64,000 bases of DNA from Colius striatus (lineage: Eukaryota > Chordata > Aves > Coliiformes > Coliidae), in the NCBI RefSeq assembly GCF_028858725.1, contig NC_084759.1, forward strand, positions 90,268,889 to 90,332,888, written 5' to 3'. The notes under the pieces are model-generated. The model had not been told where the DNA came from. It did not search any database and saw nothing but the letters and a program-made list of their open reading frames with translations. The position numbers and the translations under genes were made by a program. Numbering within the stretch: the first letter of the stretch is position 1; the number at the start of each line of letters is the position of its first letter. Of this stretch, positions 1 to 11,911 are shown one piece after another.

Positions 1-199
1 TGGCAAGCAGGTCCAGCCTAGCCAAAAAACTGTACCAGCCCAGCTGTCACTGTTCAAGTGAGTTAGATCAAAACCTGTGGAGGCAAGCATTTCAGACCTG
101 AGGGGAACATCCCGGGATTGAGCAGCTCTAGTTTCTGCTTTAAAGCCTGGACACAACCCAGACTGACAATCCTCAGGAAAAAGACTCACTCCCCTTGAT

Positions 200-882
200 T
201 TCATCAGGCCCAGGTGATGCAGGGTGTGGGTGTTAATTGATAGTCACCTGAATCTAAGCCAGCAGTGTGCACAGGTGGCCAAGAAGGCCAATGGCATCCT
301 AGCTTGTAAAAGAAATCAGGAGGACCAGGGAAGTGACTGTCCCCTGTACTCAGCACTGGTGAGGGCACACCTTGAATACTTTGTTCAGTTCTGGTCTCTC
401 ACTACAAGAAAGACATGGAGGTGCTGGACTGTGTCCAGAGATGGGCAATGATGCTGGTGAAGGGTCTGCAGGACAGATCTAATGAGGAGCAGCTGAGGGA
501 CCTGGGGGTGTTTAGTCTGGAGAAGAGGAGGCTGAGAGGAGACACGATCACTCTCTTCAACTACCCGAAAGGAGATCACAGCAAAGTGGGTGTTGGTCTC
601 TTCCCCCAAGTAACAAATGATGAGACAAGGAAACAACCTCAGTTTGCACCAGGGGAGGTTTAGGTTGGAGAACTGAAATTTTGGACTGATAGGGTTGTTA
701 GACACTAGCACAGGCTGCCCAGGGAGGTGGTGGAGCCATCATCCCTGGAGATTTTTAAAAGCAGTGTAGATGGGGTGCTGAGGGATGTGGTTTAGTGGTG
801 AGCTTGGCAATGTTAGGTCAGTGGTTGGACTCGGTGATCTTAAAGGTCTTTTTGAACCAAAACAATTGTACAATTCTATGAG
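200..882 (+). repeat. CR1 LINE fragment, 3' part
   Basis: The translated fragments read as the C-terminal part of the CR1 ORF2 protein: AKKANGILA near 265-305, then [18 protein letters not shown] and [14 protein letters not shown] from about 415 to 540. The element continues through the CR1 3' end (GGTTGGACTCGGTGAT near 821) to ATTCTATG at about 875. Frameshifts and stops make it a dead copy. CR1 is the dominant LINE of bird genomes. Confidence 0.9.
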
Positions 883-2019
883 GCCAGGGCAGGCAGCCCC
901 AGCCTGAGGGCCTATGATGCATCAGCACGGCCACGCCACCAAACCCAAGAAGTGGGGACCTGTTTGGTGTCTCCTATCTCACAGAGCAAGTACATACCCA
1001 GCTTCACCCTGCCTATCTGGGGAATGGCCATTGGCCCTTTCCAAGTCTCCTGCAGCAATGCTGCTGTGACTAACCCTCCAAATGACTCTGGAAGTAATAT
1101 AACACGATGGAGTAAGCCCTGATCACAGGTAGTAGATTTAAGTGCCAGGAGGGGATTAGAGGGGCTTTTATTCTTTCACAAACTGAAGATTGGAGAATGA
1201 TATCTAACACCTGTACTATGAAATCACCAAAGACGAGCAAAGACAGAATTTCCTTGAGAAAACGGACATCAGGCTTGCTGACAGGTTCCAAAATAAAGTG
1301 AAGCATGATACTCCAAGCATGCCCTGACACTATTAATCTGTCTCACTGACTGCCACATTTGCTCACCTGCTTGCAAATCCCTCACCTCTGTCATGTTCAA
1401 ATACCTTGTGCAGAAATGAGTTTTCCCCATAGCTCTTTTTAAACACACAGAGATATTATTCCCTGTCCACAGACACAGAAGTAAGGAGGCACAGAGACAA
1501 CACTGACTACCTATGAGTATACCAATGGTACCTTCACAAAACATCCAGATCAGGAGGGTTGCTTGGGAAGGAGCAGGAGAATGCAGAAGGATCCTGTCAC
1601 ACCTGGGATGCCATGTAGTGGCTTGCAGGGCAGCTGACCACCTTTCTTAACACAAGTCAGATGTGCATCAACCCCACAGACATTTTCTGCTCACAAGCCC
1701 ATGGGCATCTGAGGTAAAGTAAGTGAGAGAAGATTGTGGTCTGTGCACTGGGTCAAGATGAGGTGAAGGGACAAGTGTCAACAAAAACATGCAAGGCATC
1801 TGAAAAAAGGTAAAAAGATACAAGAGGGATAAAATAAGAAAAGAAGTAAGAGGTGGGGGAGCAGGGGAGAGATCTTCATCCAAAACCTACCTGACTGATC
1901 CAGGCTGTGGTAGCAAGGGAGAAAGGGGCTGGTCCCACAAAGCAAGGGCATATCACTGATTTAGTTGCTACCAGTGAACATCAAATAAGTGTCTAGCACT
2001 TCTAAATAAGCCCATCTTG

Positions 2020-2210
2020 TGATGAACTGACCATAACCCCCACTCCCCAACCCCCTGCACTGGAGAAGGAAGAAACTTGGGAAGAAGGGAGAGGTGAGAG
2101 GAGGTGTTTTAACATTTGGTTTTTATTGCTCATTTCCCTGCTCCATTTTGATTGTTAATAAATGAAACCATTTCTCCACAAGCTGAGTTTGTTCTGCCTA
2201 AAATCCTCTA
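2020..2210 (+). repeat. Possible ERV-type LTR fragment
   Basis: The stretch ending TTGATTGTTAATAAATGAAA, followed by a CCACAAGCTGAGTTTGTTCTGCC-like tail, resembles the 3' part of an avian endogenous retrovirus LTR around its poly(A) signal, as I remember that family. AATAAA is at about 2156-2161. No internal retroviral genes or second LTR are seen nearby, so it would be a solo or truncated relic. It could instead be the 3' end of an unrelated plus-strand transcript. Confidence 0.4.
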
Positions 2211-2540
2211 AAATCCTTCCTCCTCTAAATGCTGCTGGTAAGTTCACGCTCTCACGCCAGGCTTGGCTAACACACAGGCCCTCTAGACACACTTAGACAT
2301 GAGCTCAGCTTTATGGTGAGGAAGAGCCATTAACTTTTTTGGGGGGAAAAGTCAGCAGCTTCAGACCAAGTACTGTGTTTTTGTGAGACATTTGGAGGAA
2401 AAAGTGAAAGGGTAAGTGGGAATAAACTGTACACACTATTTTTACTGTGGTGAAGTGTGACTGAGATATTTCCAGCCTGGGTGCATGTACAGTGCTGCCA
2501 TGACAGGCAGGAAAATGCAAACTAAGTCCTCTGCTGCGTT

Positions 2541-2615
2541 TAGGTGACCCTGCTTTAGCACGGAGTTGAACTAGATGGTTTCTAGAGGTCTCTCCCATTC
2601 CATAATGCTATGATT
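2541..2615 (+). repeat. CR1 LINE 3'-terminal fragment
   Basis: A short stretch matches the last 75 or so bases of CR1: GTTGAACTAGATGGTTTCTAGAGGT-like sequence followed by CCATTCCATAATGCTATGATT. It is diverged and severely truncated. Confidence 0.75.
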
Positions 2616-5332
2616 TACCAAAGCCATTAAATACACCACGACAAAGGTAATTTTCTTTTAAACACTTGGAAGCAAAGCTCAGACTTCTTTATTTTTTCTT
2701 TTAAAACAGCTTTTTATTTTTTCTGCATTGCCTTTTGGTCTGGTTAACAAAGGGGAGACTTTCTTTTACATTTCTAGTGTGTTATGCTCTTGTTTCAAAA
2801 GGTTATTCCCACACTCCATCAACAACTCTGGGTTTCCAGGTAGGCACTTCTTGGGGTTGTCCTCAATCCTCCGTCTCATGTAATGAGGAGCATTCTTTGC
2901 CTTGGGCAGAGGCAGTGCTGAGTAGTATTTGGGGGACTCACAAGGGTGTCCAAGAAGTGGGGAGCAGAGAAGGAGGAGGTCCCCAGGTTCTCCCTAGGCA
3001 TCAGGACCAAACCAGGAAATCCATTCCCCTGCTGGGTGCTTTGCAGGGGCTGGTTAGCCTAGGCTTGGCAACCACCAGAGCACTCCACCATGGCAAAGGT
3101 TAAGTCAAACGTTTCCTACTTAGCTAATAAATGATTGGCTGCATTATTTCTTAGCTATTGCATCATTATTATTTGATGCCTTACTCTACAGGAAGCCGGT
3201 CACAGGCAACAAAACAGTCCCTGGGGAGCATGGGATGTAAGTCAGCTCTCCCCAGACTTGCAGTATTCCCCAAAGGCAGAGCCTGTGGGACAAGTCACTC
3301 TCTTCTTCCAGGGTCACTCCTAAAACACTATGTCCCTGGTCCCAAGGGAAAGGCAGGAAAAAAACCCGCTTAACCCCACCTATCTGCTTGTATAAAGCCT
3401 GGGGCACCTGCTGTGGTGTTTCGGTCCCCACCAGCACCAGGATGATGCAGTCAGTTGCTTCTTACTCTTCTTCCATCCCCCTGCTCCCTTCCCTTTCGTG
3501 CCTGTGCTTCTCCCGGCAGCGTGGAGGTTCAGGGAACTGATCCAGCTCAAAAACAATCTGATTTTTTGGTAGCTGTGGTTTCCAGAAGGGCCAGCTGCTT
3601 GAAACAGCTCTCCATGTCTGGCTTCCTCACCAGCTGAAGACAGGGCCCTGGGAGTGAGGGGTCTGGGATATACCTTTGCTGCTGTGTAGCTGCATCCTCA
3701 TGAATATGCCTTTAAGTAGGAGAGCACTTGGAAAATTCACCAAACATCTGAAAACTCATCTCTCTCTGCCCACACCACCTTGAACCCTCTGAGAAATGTA
3801 CAGTCTGTTGCAGCCAGGGCCGCTAAACTATCTGCATGCTCAGAACCTGAGAGAGCCTGAATTGTGCCAGTGGGATAAAAAAACAGCCAAAGTATTGAGA
3901 ATTATTCAGTTCCATGGAATAACATCACTTATCTCTAATTGGTGTGTTTGCTCTTACTGACAAGGGCACTTGTTCTCTTGTAGTACTAATATAGCAAAAC
4001 CTCGTTTAAATACTAAACATAAAACTTAACCTTCACTAGCATTAGTAATGGGGTTTTTTTTTCACTCAGGCAGACGTGCTGGATCAACAGTTCAGCTTAA
4101 AAAACCCAGGTGTAGGAGCTCAGGCTGCAGATACCTGAGTGGGGTAGTGCTGTATCATCATCCTCAGCACCTGGGACCCATCCATGAAATGCTGGCTGCT
4201 AGGTATCAGTGAAGGAGAGTGTTGAATTCCTCTCTGGCTTCCCTGCAGTTAAGCCATTGTTGAAAGTGGGAGAATTAATTGCCTTTGTCTAAGCAGGCTC
4301 AGCTAACGAGCATTATGAATAATGTCATGGCTTTCCAGCCCTCCTGAAACCATTCTCTGGACCTGACTCATAATTCAGCTCAATTCAAGAGGCTGCCAAT
4401 GCTGTGCATTACCCTTCTGTTCATTTTTTACACACCTTCGCTTATTATTGAAGCTAGCCTTTAGAATAAAAAGAGGGTGAGGGTTTGTCAAGGTGGTGGC
4501 AGGTTTGATTATTTCCTTAAAATTCCTCTTGGTTACGTGGCCTGTAACAATCTTCTGTTGTGTTTAATCTTACAGGAGGAAAACAGGAAGAAAAAACTCC
4601 AAACTACTATGTTTCTATGACAGGGCTAACCAGCTTTCTCTGTGGAGAAGTTCAGCTTTGGACAGGAACATGAGGACTTCAGCTCCTTTTATCCACGGCA
4701 GACCTCCTGTGGCACAACTAGGACAAGCAGAGCTCAAAGGCATAACATGGCCTTTCTGTAGCAGTTAAAATCCCTGTTCAGAGCCAAGCTATATCCAAAA
4801 ATACTCCTTAGTAGTATTAATACTCCCTAGACTTACATGTATCTCCTATGTCTTTCCTCCTCTCATGTTGTTTTCCCTCACTGCCTTGTCCTGTCTCAGT
4901 TCTCATGTCCTACCAGCTTCACTGCCTCCCCTTGCTTCAGACCACTCAGATGATGAGCAATGTGATAGCTCAGTCTCTAAGCCATGACAGAAACTTTCAA
5001 ATCCAGAATGCAGGCAGCAAGAACATCATTTGCCACCTGACTCTCAGCTCTCCAGGCTGCCAGCTGCCTGGAGGAAAGACTTGACCGCCCTGGTGACCTC
5101 CTGTGCAGGCATGAGATGCTCCTTTTTTGGGGAAAGTTTGAGAGCCCTCAATCACATCAGACACATGGATCTCCCAGAGACTAGCATGCCCTCACAGACC
5201 CTCCCAGATTGTATTGCTGTCACGGGGGGTGGGTGGCACTGGGTGATGAAGAGAACATGTGGCAGTCCCAGCTGCTGCAGAAAGACCTGTAGCAGGCTCT
5301 GCTAGATTTCCCCAGGAGGAGGTATCACCATT

Positions 5333-5925
5333 TCACAGAATGGTCAGGATCGGAAGGGACCTCTAGAGATCACCCAGTCCAACCCTCTGCTAAAGCAGAT
5401 TCACTTTGATCAGGTCACACAGGAACACGTCCAGGCGGGTTTTTAAAAGCTCCAGAGAAGGAGACTCCACACCCTCCCTGGGCTCCCTCACTCCCTCACA
5501 GCAAAGTTTCTCCTCATGTTTAAGTGGAACTTCCTGTGTTCCAGCTTGTGTTCTCTCGCTGGGTACACTACAAAAAAAAAAGACTGGTCTTGTACTCCTC
5601 ACACCTGTCCTTTAGGTATTTATGTGTGTTGATAAGATCCCCCTTCAGACTCTCTTTTCTAATCTAAACAGCCCGAGGTCCCTCAGCCTTTCCTCATTAG
5701 GATGATGTTCCAGTCCCCTGATCATCTTGGTGGCCCTGCGCTGGACTCTCTCCAGCAGTTCCCTGTCCTTCTTGAGCTGAGGAGCCCAGAACTGGACACA
5801 GGACTCCAGATGAGGCCTCACCAGGGCAGAGTAGAGGGGGAGGAGAATCTCCTTCTACTTGCTGGACACTCTTCTTGATGTATCCCAGGATGCCATTGGC
5901 CGCCTCCTCATAAACAAATTGCAAA
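5333..5925 (-). repeat. CR1 LINE fragment, 3' part
   Basis: On the minus strand this runs from the AANGILGYIKKS region of the CR1 ORF2 protein (about 5880-5910) to the 3' UTR, whose end appears on the plus strand as TCACAGAATGGTCAGGATCGGAAGGGACC. It holds stops and an A-rich insertion near 5572-5581. It lies about 670 bp from an oppositely oriented CR1. Confidence 0.9.
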
Positions 5926-6589
5926 GAAGGACAAGAAGTATAGGAAAGGGCTGCAGCTTAGGACAGGAGGGAGCCTCAGCAGGAGCAGTGCCCCATCTTT
6001 GTGGACAACAGGGCTGTGAAGAGGACTGCAGCTTCAGCACTTGCCCTAAAATATTCAAAACATCTTTTCAGCCCCTTCCTCTGGTTCTGTCTGTTTCCCA
6101 GAGCCAACAGCTGCCAGGGACAATTGGGTTGTGCTCTGTTCCTCTTAGAACTCACTCCAGCCTTCAGCTGGAGAAGGCAACCACGCTGGCTCACATACAC
6201 CCCTTCCAAAGGCTGTGATGCCAGGCTACTGCCACAAATCTGCCACAGGCTGGAGGTGTGTTGGTGGCAGAGGGCACTGTCACCGTGCTGTCAGGCTGTG
6301 GCAGCAGAACCTGCTTTGGAGAGGGAGCATTTCAGGAGGACCCTGGGTTTAGGAAGGTTGACATTTTCTGTCTGGGTTAGACTGATGTCAGTATCCCCAA
6401 TTAACCTGTAGAAAGTGACTTTCTGATATGCATTTTATGAGAAGCATAAGAAGTACGAGAAGAAAGTATGAGCAGTATGAGAAACAAACAGGATGACCTG
6501 GAAGCAATGGTCAGCTCCCAGAGATATGACAGCACTGGTATTAGTAAGACTTTGGTGGAATGAGTTCCACAACTAGAGTGTTGGGATGG
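5926..6589. other. Spacer between two CR1 relics
   Basis: No gene is recognisable. Bases 6425-6485 form an imperfect purine-rich quasi-repeat of AGAAGTATGAG-like units. Confidence 0.4.
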
Positions 6590-7800
6590 AGGGCTACAGG
6601 GTGTTCAGGAGGGGTAGGCAGGGCAGGAGAGGTGGAGATGTTGCACTGTACTTAAGGCAGAGGTTTAGTTGTACAGCCCTTACAGTTAGTCATGATGTGG
6701 TGTAAAGCTTCTCAGTGAGGATTAGCAGGGGAAAACAAAGGAGATGGTGTAGTGGGTGTCTGCAATCCATCACCCAGCCAGCCCGTAAGCACCGATGACT
6801 TAATCTATTGGCAATTAGGAGAAATTTCTGGATCAGTAGCCCTTGGCCTTATGGGAGACCTCAGCTTCCCAGATATTAACTGGGAATATCACACCGCTGA
6901 TAATGAGCAGGGCTTGGAAATTCTTGAAGGTTGTAGGAGGTAACTTCTTGTCACAAGTACTCAGTGAGCCAACTAGGAAAAAATGCCCTCCTAGATTTGC
7001 TGTTTGTGGATAGAGAAGGACTCTAGATTGGAGCATTGGGCAATGATTAACGGGATGAAATGAGCAAGTCCAAATACCAGACCCTGCACCTAGGACAGAA
7101 TAACACCAGCACAAGTACAGACTGGGAGAGGAGTGTCTGGAGAGCAGCCTTGCAGAAAGGGATCTGGGATGCTGGTTGGCAGGCTCGGCAGTGTGCTCAG
7201 GCAGCCACATCCTGGGCTGCATCAAACACAGCAGAACCAGATGGTTAAAAGAGGTGATTGTCCCACTGTTATGCAGGATTGGTGTGGCCTCACCTGGAGT
7301 ACTGTGCGCAGTTCTGAGCCCCACAATTTAAGAAGGATGTGAAGATCCCTCAGTGTGTGCAGAGAACGGCAACAAAGCTGGTGAAAGGGCTGGAAGGCAC
7401 ATCCTGTGAGGAGTGGATGAGGAACCTGAGTTTGTCTAGTTTGGAGAAAGGGAATCTGAGAGGTGAATTTACTGCTTGCTACAGCTTCCTGAGGAGGGGA
7501 AGAGGAGAGGAGGTGCTGAGCTCTTTTCCCTGGGAATCCAACAATAGAATGTGTGGAAATAATTTAAAGCTGTGTCACGGGAGGTTCAGACTGGACATTA
7601 GGAAGCATTTCTTTACTGAGAGGGTGGTCAAACACTGCAACAGGCTTCCTAGAGAGGTGGTTGATTCCCCAAACTTAAGAGGCACTTGGACAATGACCTT
7701 GTTAATATGCTCTTAACTTTTGGTCAGCTCTGAAGTGGTCAGGCAGTTGGACTAGGTGATTGCTGTTGATCCCTTCCAGTTGAAACAGTCTATTCTAATA
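6590..7800 (+). repeat. CR1 LINE, internally deleted, endonuclease to 3' end
   Basis: The copy contains the endonuclease-region motif MGDLSFPDINWEYHTA near 6850-6900. It then jumps to the post-RT part (YQTLHLGQNN near 7075-7105; QRTATKLVKGLEGTSCEE near 7363-7415) and ends in the usual 3' region at about 7750-7800. The central reverse transcriptase is missing and several frameshifts are present, so it is an old, inactive copy. The left edge is uncertain. Confidence 0.85.
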
Positions 7801-8389
7801 TTTTGCTCTGTCCCATGGTGATGGATGTAGCTGAATTACGAACAGGGAGACACCTCAATCACTCAAGAGCACACCTACACCTAGAACTAGCATTCACAAA
7901 GTGTCTGGATTAGCCATGTAAATAAAACTGGATAACTCAAAGCTCACAAGACAGGATCAGGAAAGTGTGTTGCTGTCATCGTACCTCTCCTTTTGGTCTT
8001 CTCTTCAGGAGACCTAACCGAGCAGCAGCCAGCAGGCTAATCCCCCTTCTGACACTGGCCTGAGATTTACTGCCCATATTTATCACATAATTTACAACCA
8101 GTGAGATCTCAAGAACTGCAAACAGAGGCTGTTTAAATACCTCAGATACTCAGAGGAATCCATCATGTTTTACCTAACCTTATTGCCATGGTGAGGATTT
8201 GAATACGCAGCAGGATGGGCACAAGGCTCAGCTCCAGGTAACTCACTGCAGGCATTTGTGAGAGCAAATACCAGCACTCGAGTTCCAGTGTTAGTGTCTC
8301 CAGTAAAACTGGCAGTCCCACTGAATGGGGAAGGAGAAACATTACCAAGGAAAAACTCCAAAACAAAATATTTAGGAAAGAAAATGTAT
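7801..8389. other. Intergenic, nothing recognised
   Basis: Unique-looking sequence between a CR1 relic and the candidate minus-strand poly(A) signal at 8390-8395. No gene or repeat is recognised. Confidence 0.4.
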
Positions 8390-8395
8390 TTTATT
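8390..8395 (-). terminator. Candidate distal poly(A) signal (AATAAA) for PDXK
   Basis: On the minus strand this is AATAAA, directly preceded by a T-rich run. A TGTA element lies about 45 nt upstream, and a T/GT-rich stretch (ATTTTGTTTTGG type) about 15-40 nt downstream, the arrangement expected of a working cleavage site. If PDXK uses it, the 3'UTR is about 10 kb. No other minus-strand gene is seen between it and the PDXK stop. Assignment to PDXK is inference. Confidence 0.35.
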
Positions 8396-11300
8396 GAAAA
8401 AAAAAAAATCACATTTCACTTATACACCATGAAAATACCGAGTTTTGTGTTATTTTCATAAGAAGAGGTTAAGACTTTCACAAGAAAACCACATTCTGTA
8501 TTACAGAGTTACTCCACAAGATGAGGCTCTGGCGGCATCTGCACTGGGCATTTTCACTACACGGTAGAGCAGGACTAAATGTGCTTTGGGCATAAACCCT
8601 AAATATTGACCTCTTCCAGATGCTACTCCCCATTGAAGATATGGCACTCCTTTGGTCAATACTGAATTATTTCTGAATTAGAGACAAATCTCACATTTTC
8701 TCTACTCACATCTTAGTCAAACTCACAGCTCTCCTTTCCATTCTTAACTATATTGATTTGTGTTTCCTACTCAGTCAGCTAAAAGTGTATTAAAACATCT
8801 TACAGGCTGTCCCACTCCCATCTTCCAGAAGGAAAACAACACTGAAAGGGATACATTGCACTAATGATGACCAACAGCAAACAAGATCACCGGATGGTGC
8901 CAAAGCCTCTGGTGTTTTCCCTACGTCATTACATCTCCAGCAACAAGCCCCATAGTTTGCTTCCCTAGCAAGGCAGGTCTTCACATGCAGGGCACGTTAG
9001 ACAGGTGAATACATGTGCTGTACTAAATGCAGGCCACAGGCCAGGGGTACCTGCCTGCAGGTGGAATCCCAATGCCCTTTATCAAAGGCCCCAAACCCAC
9101 TGTGAGAGGCTATGGTACGGTGCTTGGCAAGGCACCTGCTGAAAAATCAGTCCCTTGTGAACTACCAACTTTTGATGGGGTAAGGTGAGTGGGTAAAGTT
9201 TACAAATCCATACACCAAAAAAAACCCAACCCTAATGCCACTTTAATTCCCAGGTAATGTCTCTTTTTTATTTAGCTACTTATTTACGTGACTTCTTCCT
9301 TACTTCAAAGGGACAGGAAGGAAAAGAGCCAGACCTGGACAATTCTGACAGCATTTAAGTGCTGTGAAAGAAGACTTGAAGCTTTCTCCACCTGAATCTT
9401 CCTACTACGTTCCCTAGATAGCTGCTTTACTCCATGTTATTTTCCACTCTGCCAGGTACAAGCATCACATAGGTCATTAAGACCAGTCATGCAAAATCTT
9501 GTACTAATAAAATGTTTTTGCAATACAGGGGATGAGCTGAATTGAGAACACCAAACTCGGCTTACCAGATCTTCAGCTCTTCTTTCAAGCACATAGCTGA
9601 CAAAGTGCTTTTCTTCACCACTAACACTGTTACCTCACTGCCAGGAAAAGAGGCAAGCCCATTCTCCCCTATTTTGTCCATCTGCATCTTCCCAACCCCT
9701 TCCTAGCAGCAGCACAAGCACTTATCCGTTCCTGGAATAAGAAGGTTAAGGGATGTAAAGGATATGAAAACTTCAAAGGGTTTTGGTTGGATAAATTCCC
9801 CATTGATTTTAGCTCCTTCCCTTCACTTGTTATGGAGACAGGCAAGTACCAGGACCAGCACGAGTGATGGGAGAGGAAGGTGAGGATGCAGTTTTATGGT
9901 GTAGCTAAGCTGGACAAGTTAGATCTACCCTAGCAAGTGATAATTCTTTACCTTTCTTTCCCAAAGATCAAGAGCCTAGCCTAAATCATCTGAATAGTTC
10001 ACTTTGAAAGTCTCTTGCTCTTCACAGCCTGTGGGTGAAGCCCAGAGAAATGACATGGCTAAACTAGGTTCCTCAGACAGGCAGGTGAATGAATATCCTG
10101 CGACCATACGTGTCAGGTGGGAAAGCAGGATGCTGTTTGTCACAGGCATACAGAGCTGTGCTAAAGCAGAGCTTTGGGACAGCCCTTCAAAGGGAACGGC
10201 CCAACAACTTCACACAGACTTTGTATCCCACTCACTCAGAGTAACTCCTCTGTGCCTCCCTCAAGGCAAAGTGCAGGCAATACAGCCACTCTGCCACCAC
10301 CACGAATGTATTGCACCCACAGGCTCCCAGGGGAGGAATGCCAGGCACAGCAAAGCACACAGAACGCAGCTCTTCCCTGCCACAGCCTCTCTCCTCAGCA
10401 ACGTGTTATTAATCTCGGTGACATTTTTCTTGCCAACTCAGCAAAGTACAAGTACTTCTCTTTTAATATATCCACAACGTGGAAACTGTTGAGAGAAAAA
10501 CTTCTGAGAAGTTCTCCTCTACCTTTTGCAGCAGTGATTTATTCTGAAGTGTGAAGATGCTGCCACAGAGATGTAACAAATGATGCTCAGATTTTCCCAG
10601 ATCGCCAGCTGCCGCGGCAGTGAAGGGCCATGTTCTGTGAAGTGATTCATGTTGCTGACCCTTGAGCTTCCCAGAACCCCCAAATGACAAGCAAAAACAT
10701 ACAAAATATATGGATGGCTGTGCTTTAGCCCTGGTCTCCCAGCCATTTAGGAAGCAAAGGCTCAAGTAAGTACAGCAAGATGAAAAAAATCATGCTCTGA
10801 TTTTCAACCATGCCAAAAGCTTGCCTTTGACTGAATGGGGTTTTGTTGGTAACCCTCCCGCAAGCTAATCTATTTATTAATTTAAACTCTGATCATCCTA
10901 CTAAAATTCTTCAAGTTATTACAACCGACAAACTACAGGGAAAAAAACCCAAACCCTTTACTTCCTTCCACTCAGCCTACTCACCCCTCCGCTGCCCATG
11001 CCCAGCACACGCTATCACGTCAGCTCAGCCAGGGTCATGAAATACGCTGGTTTTGTTCCAGTCTCTTGGTCGATCTGTTTATATGTTGCTATTAAGCACT
11101 TGCAAGATCCTCAAAAGTCTTGTTTAATTAAACAAGCAAATACCTCCCATCTTTTTAAACCTTCCCTAGACACATTTGGTATTTTATTCCAATGCAAAAT
11201 CTGAATTTCAGGCTTATGCCACAACTTCCCTGCTTTTATAATGGATAAGGTAGCAATATTTAGGGTGTTCTTTTTAAACAAGGGTATCTACCATCCTATT

Positions 11301-11888
11301 GCCTCTCTCTACACTCAAGCGTGCAAGCCTTACTGCAGGAAGAATACGACTCGTAACTGCCAACCAGAAAACACACACAAAACACTACAAAAGCCTACAA
11401 CTTCATTAGAAATTAAATCATTTGCTGTTACGCAGAACTTTGTTGTTTTTCTGGCATACAAGTCACTGGATTACTACATACGCCTCGAGGACAATCATTA
11501 AGATGTGTAAACATATAACAGGTCCACCTAGTCAGTACAAAGCACCACACAAACTTTAAGTACATAGAAAGTTTGCTCATAAATATTTCTTTGTTTAACA
11601 ATTCAGCACTAAAAAAATATTACTTAAAAAGGCATCTTTTATGAAGTTATTCAGTTTGTCCAGGGCTGGTGGGGTTGTACTATCCCTATTGTATTACAGC
11701 CACCTGAGTCTCTTTCCAAACCGTTTTACTCTTCTGGAAGAAAAGGCTATGAGTGGCTGGGACCCAAAGCTTCAGCACAATCTATAAAAATAGAATTCTT
11801 TAAGACCTTCTGCTCACATCCCGAAGGCCTACGCAGCCAGCCCCCAAATTCTGTTTCCCACTCCCACCACATTGCAAATAAAGCTTTG

Positions 11889-11911
11889 ACACACACACAC
11901 ACACACACACA
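11889..11911. repeat. (AC)n microsatellite
   Basis: About eleven AC dinucleotide repeats without interruption, followed by AAAGAGAG. It is a likely length-variable marker downstream of PDXK. Confidence 0.95.

Larger units (their letters stand above)
883..5332. other. Intergenic, no gene recognised
   Basis: Apart from the LTR-like and CR1 pieces listed at 2.02-2.62 kb, I see no gene, RNA or repeat I can name here. The small open frames on both strands lack recognisable domains or splice partners. By human synteny CSTB would be expected beyond the PDXK 3' end, but none of its characteristic sequence was found. Confidence 0.5.

Noticed and set aside
10004..10492. 162-codon plus-strand frame in the PDXK downstream flank
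   Set aside because: No recognisable domain, no plausible promoter or splice partner, and the composition is like the surrounding non-coding DNA.
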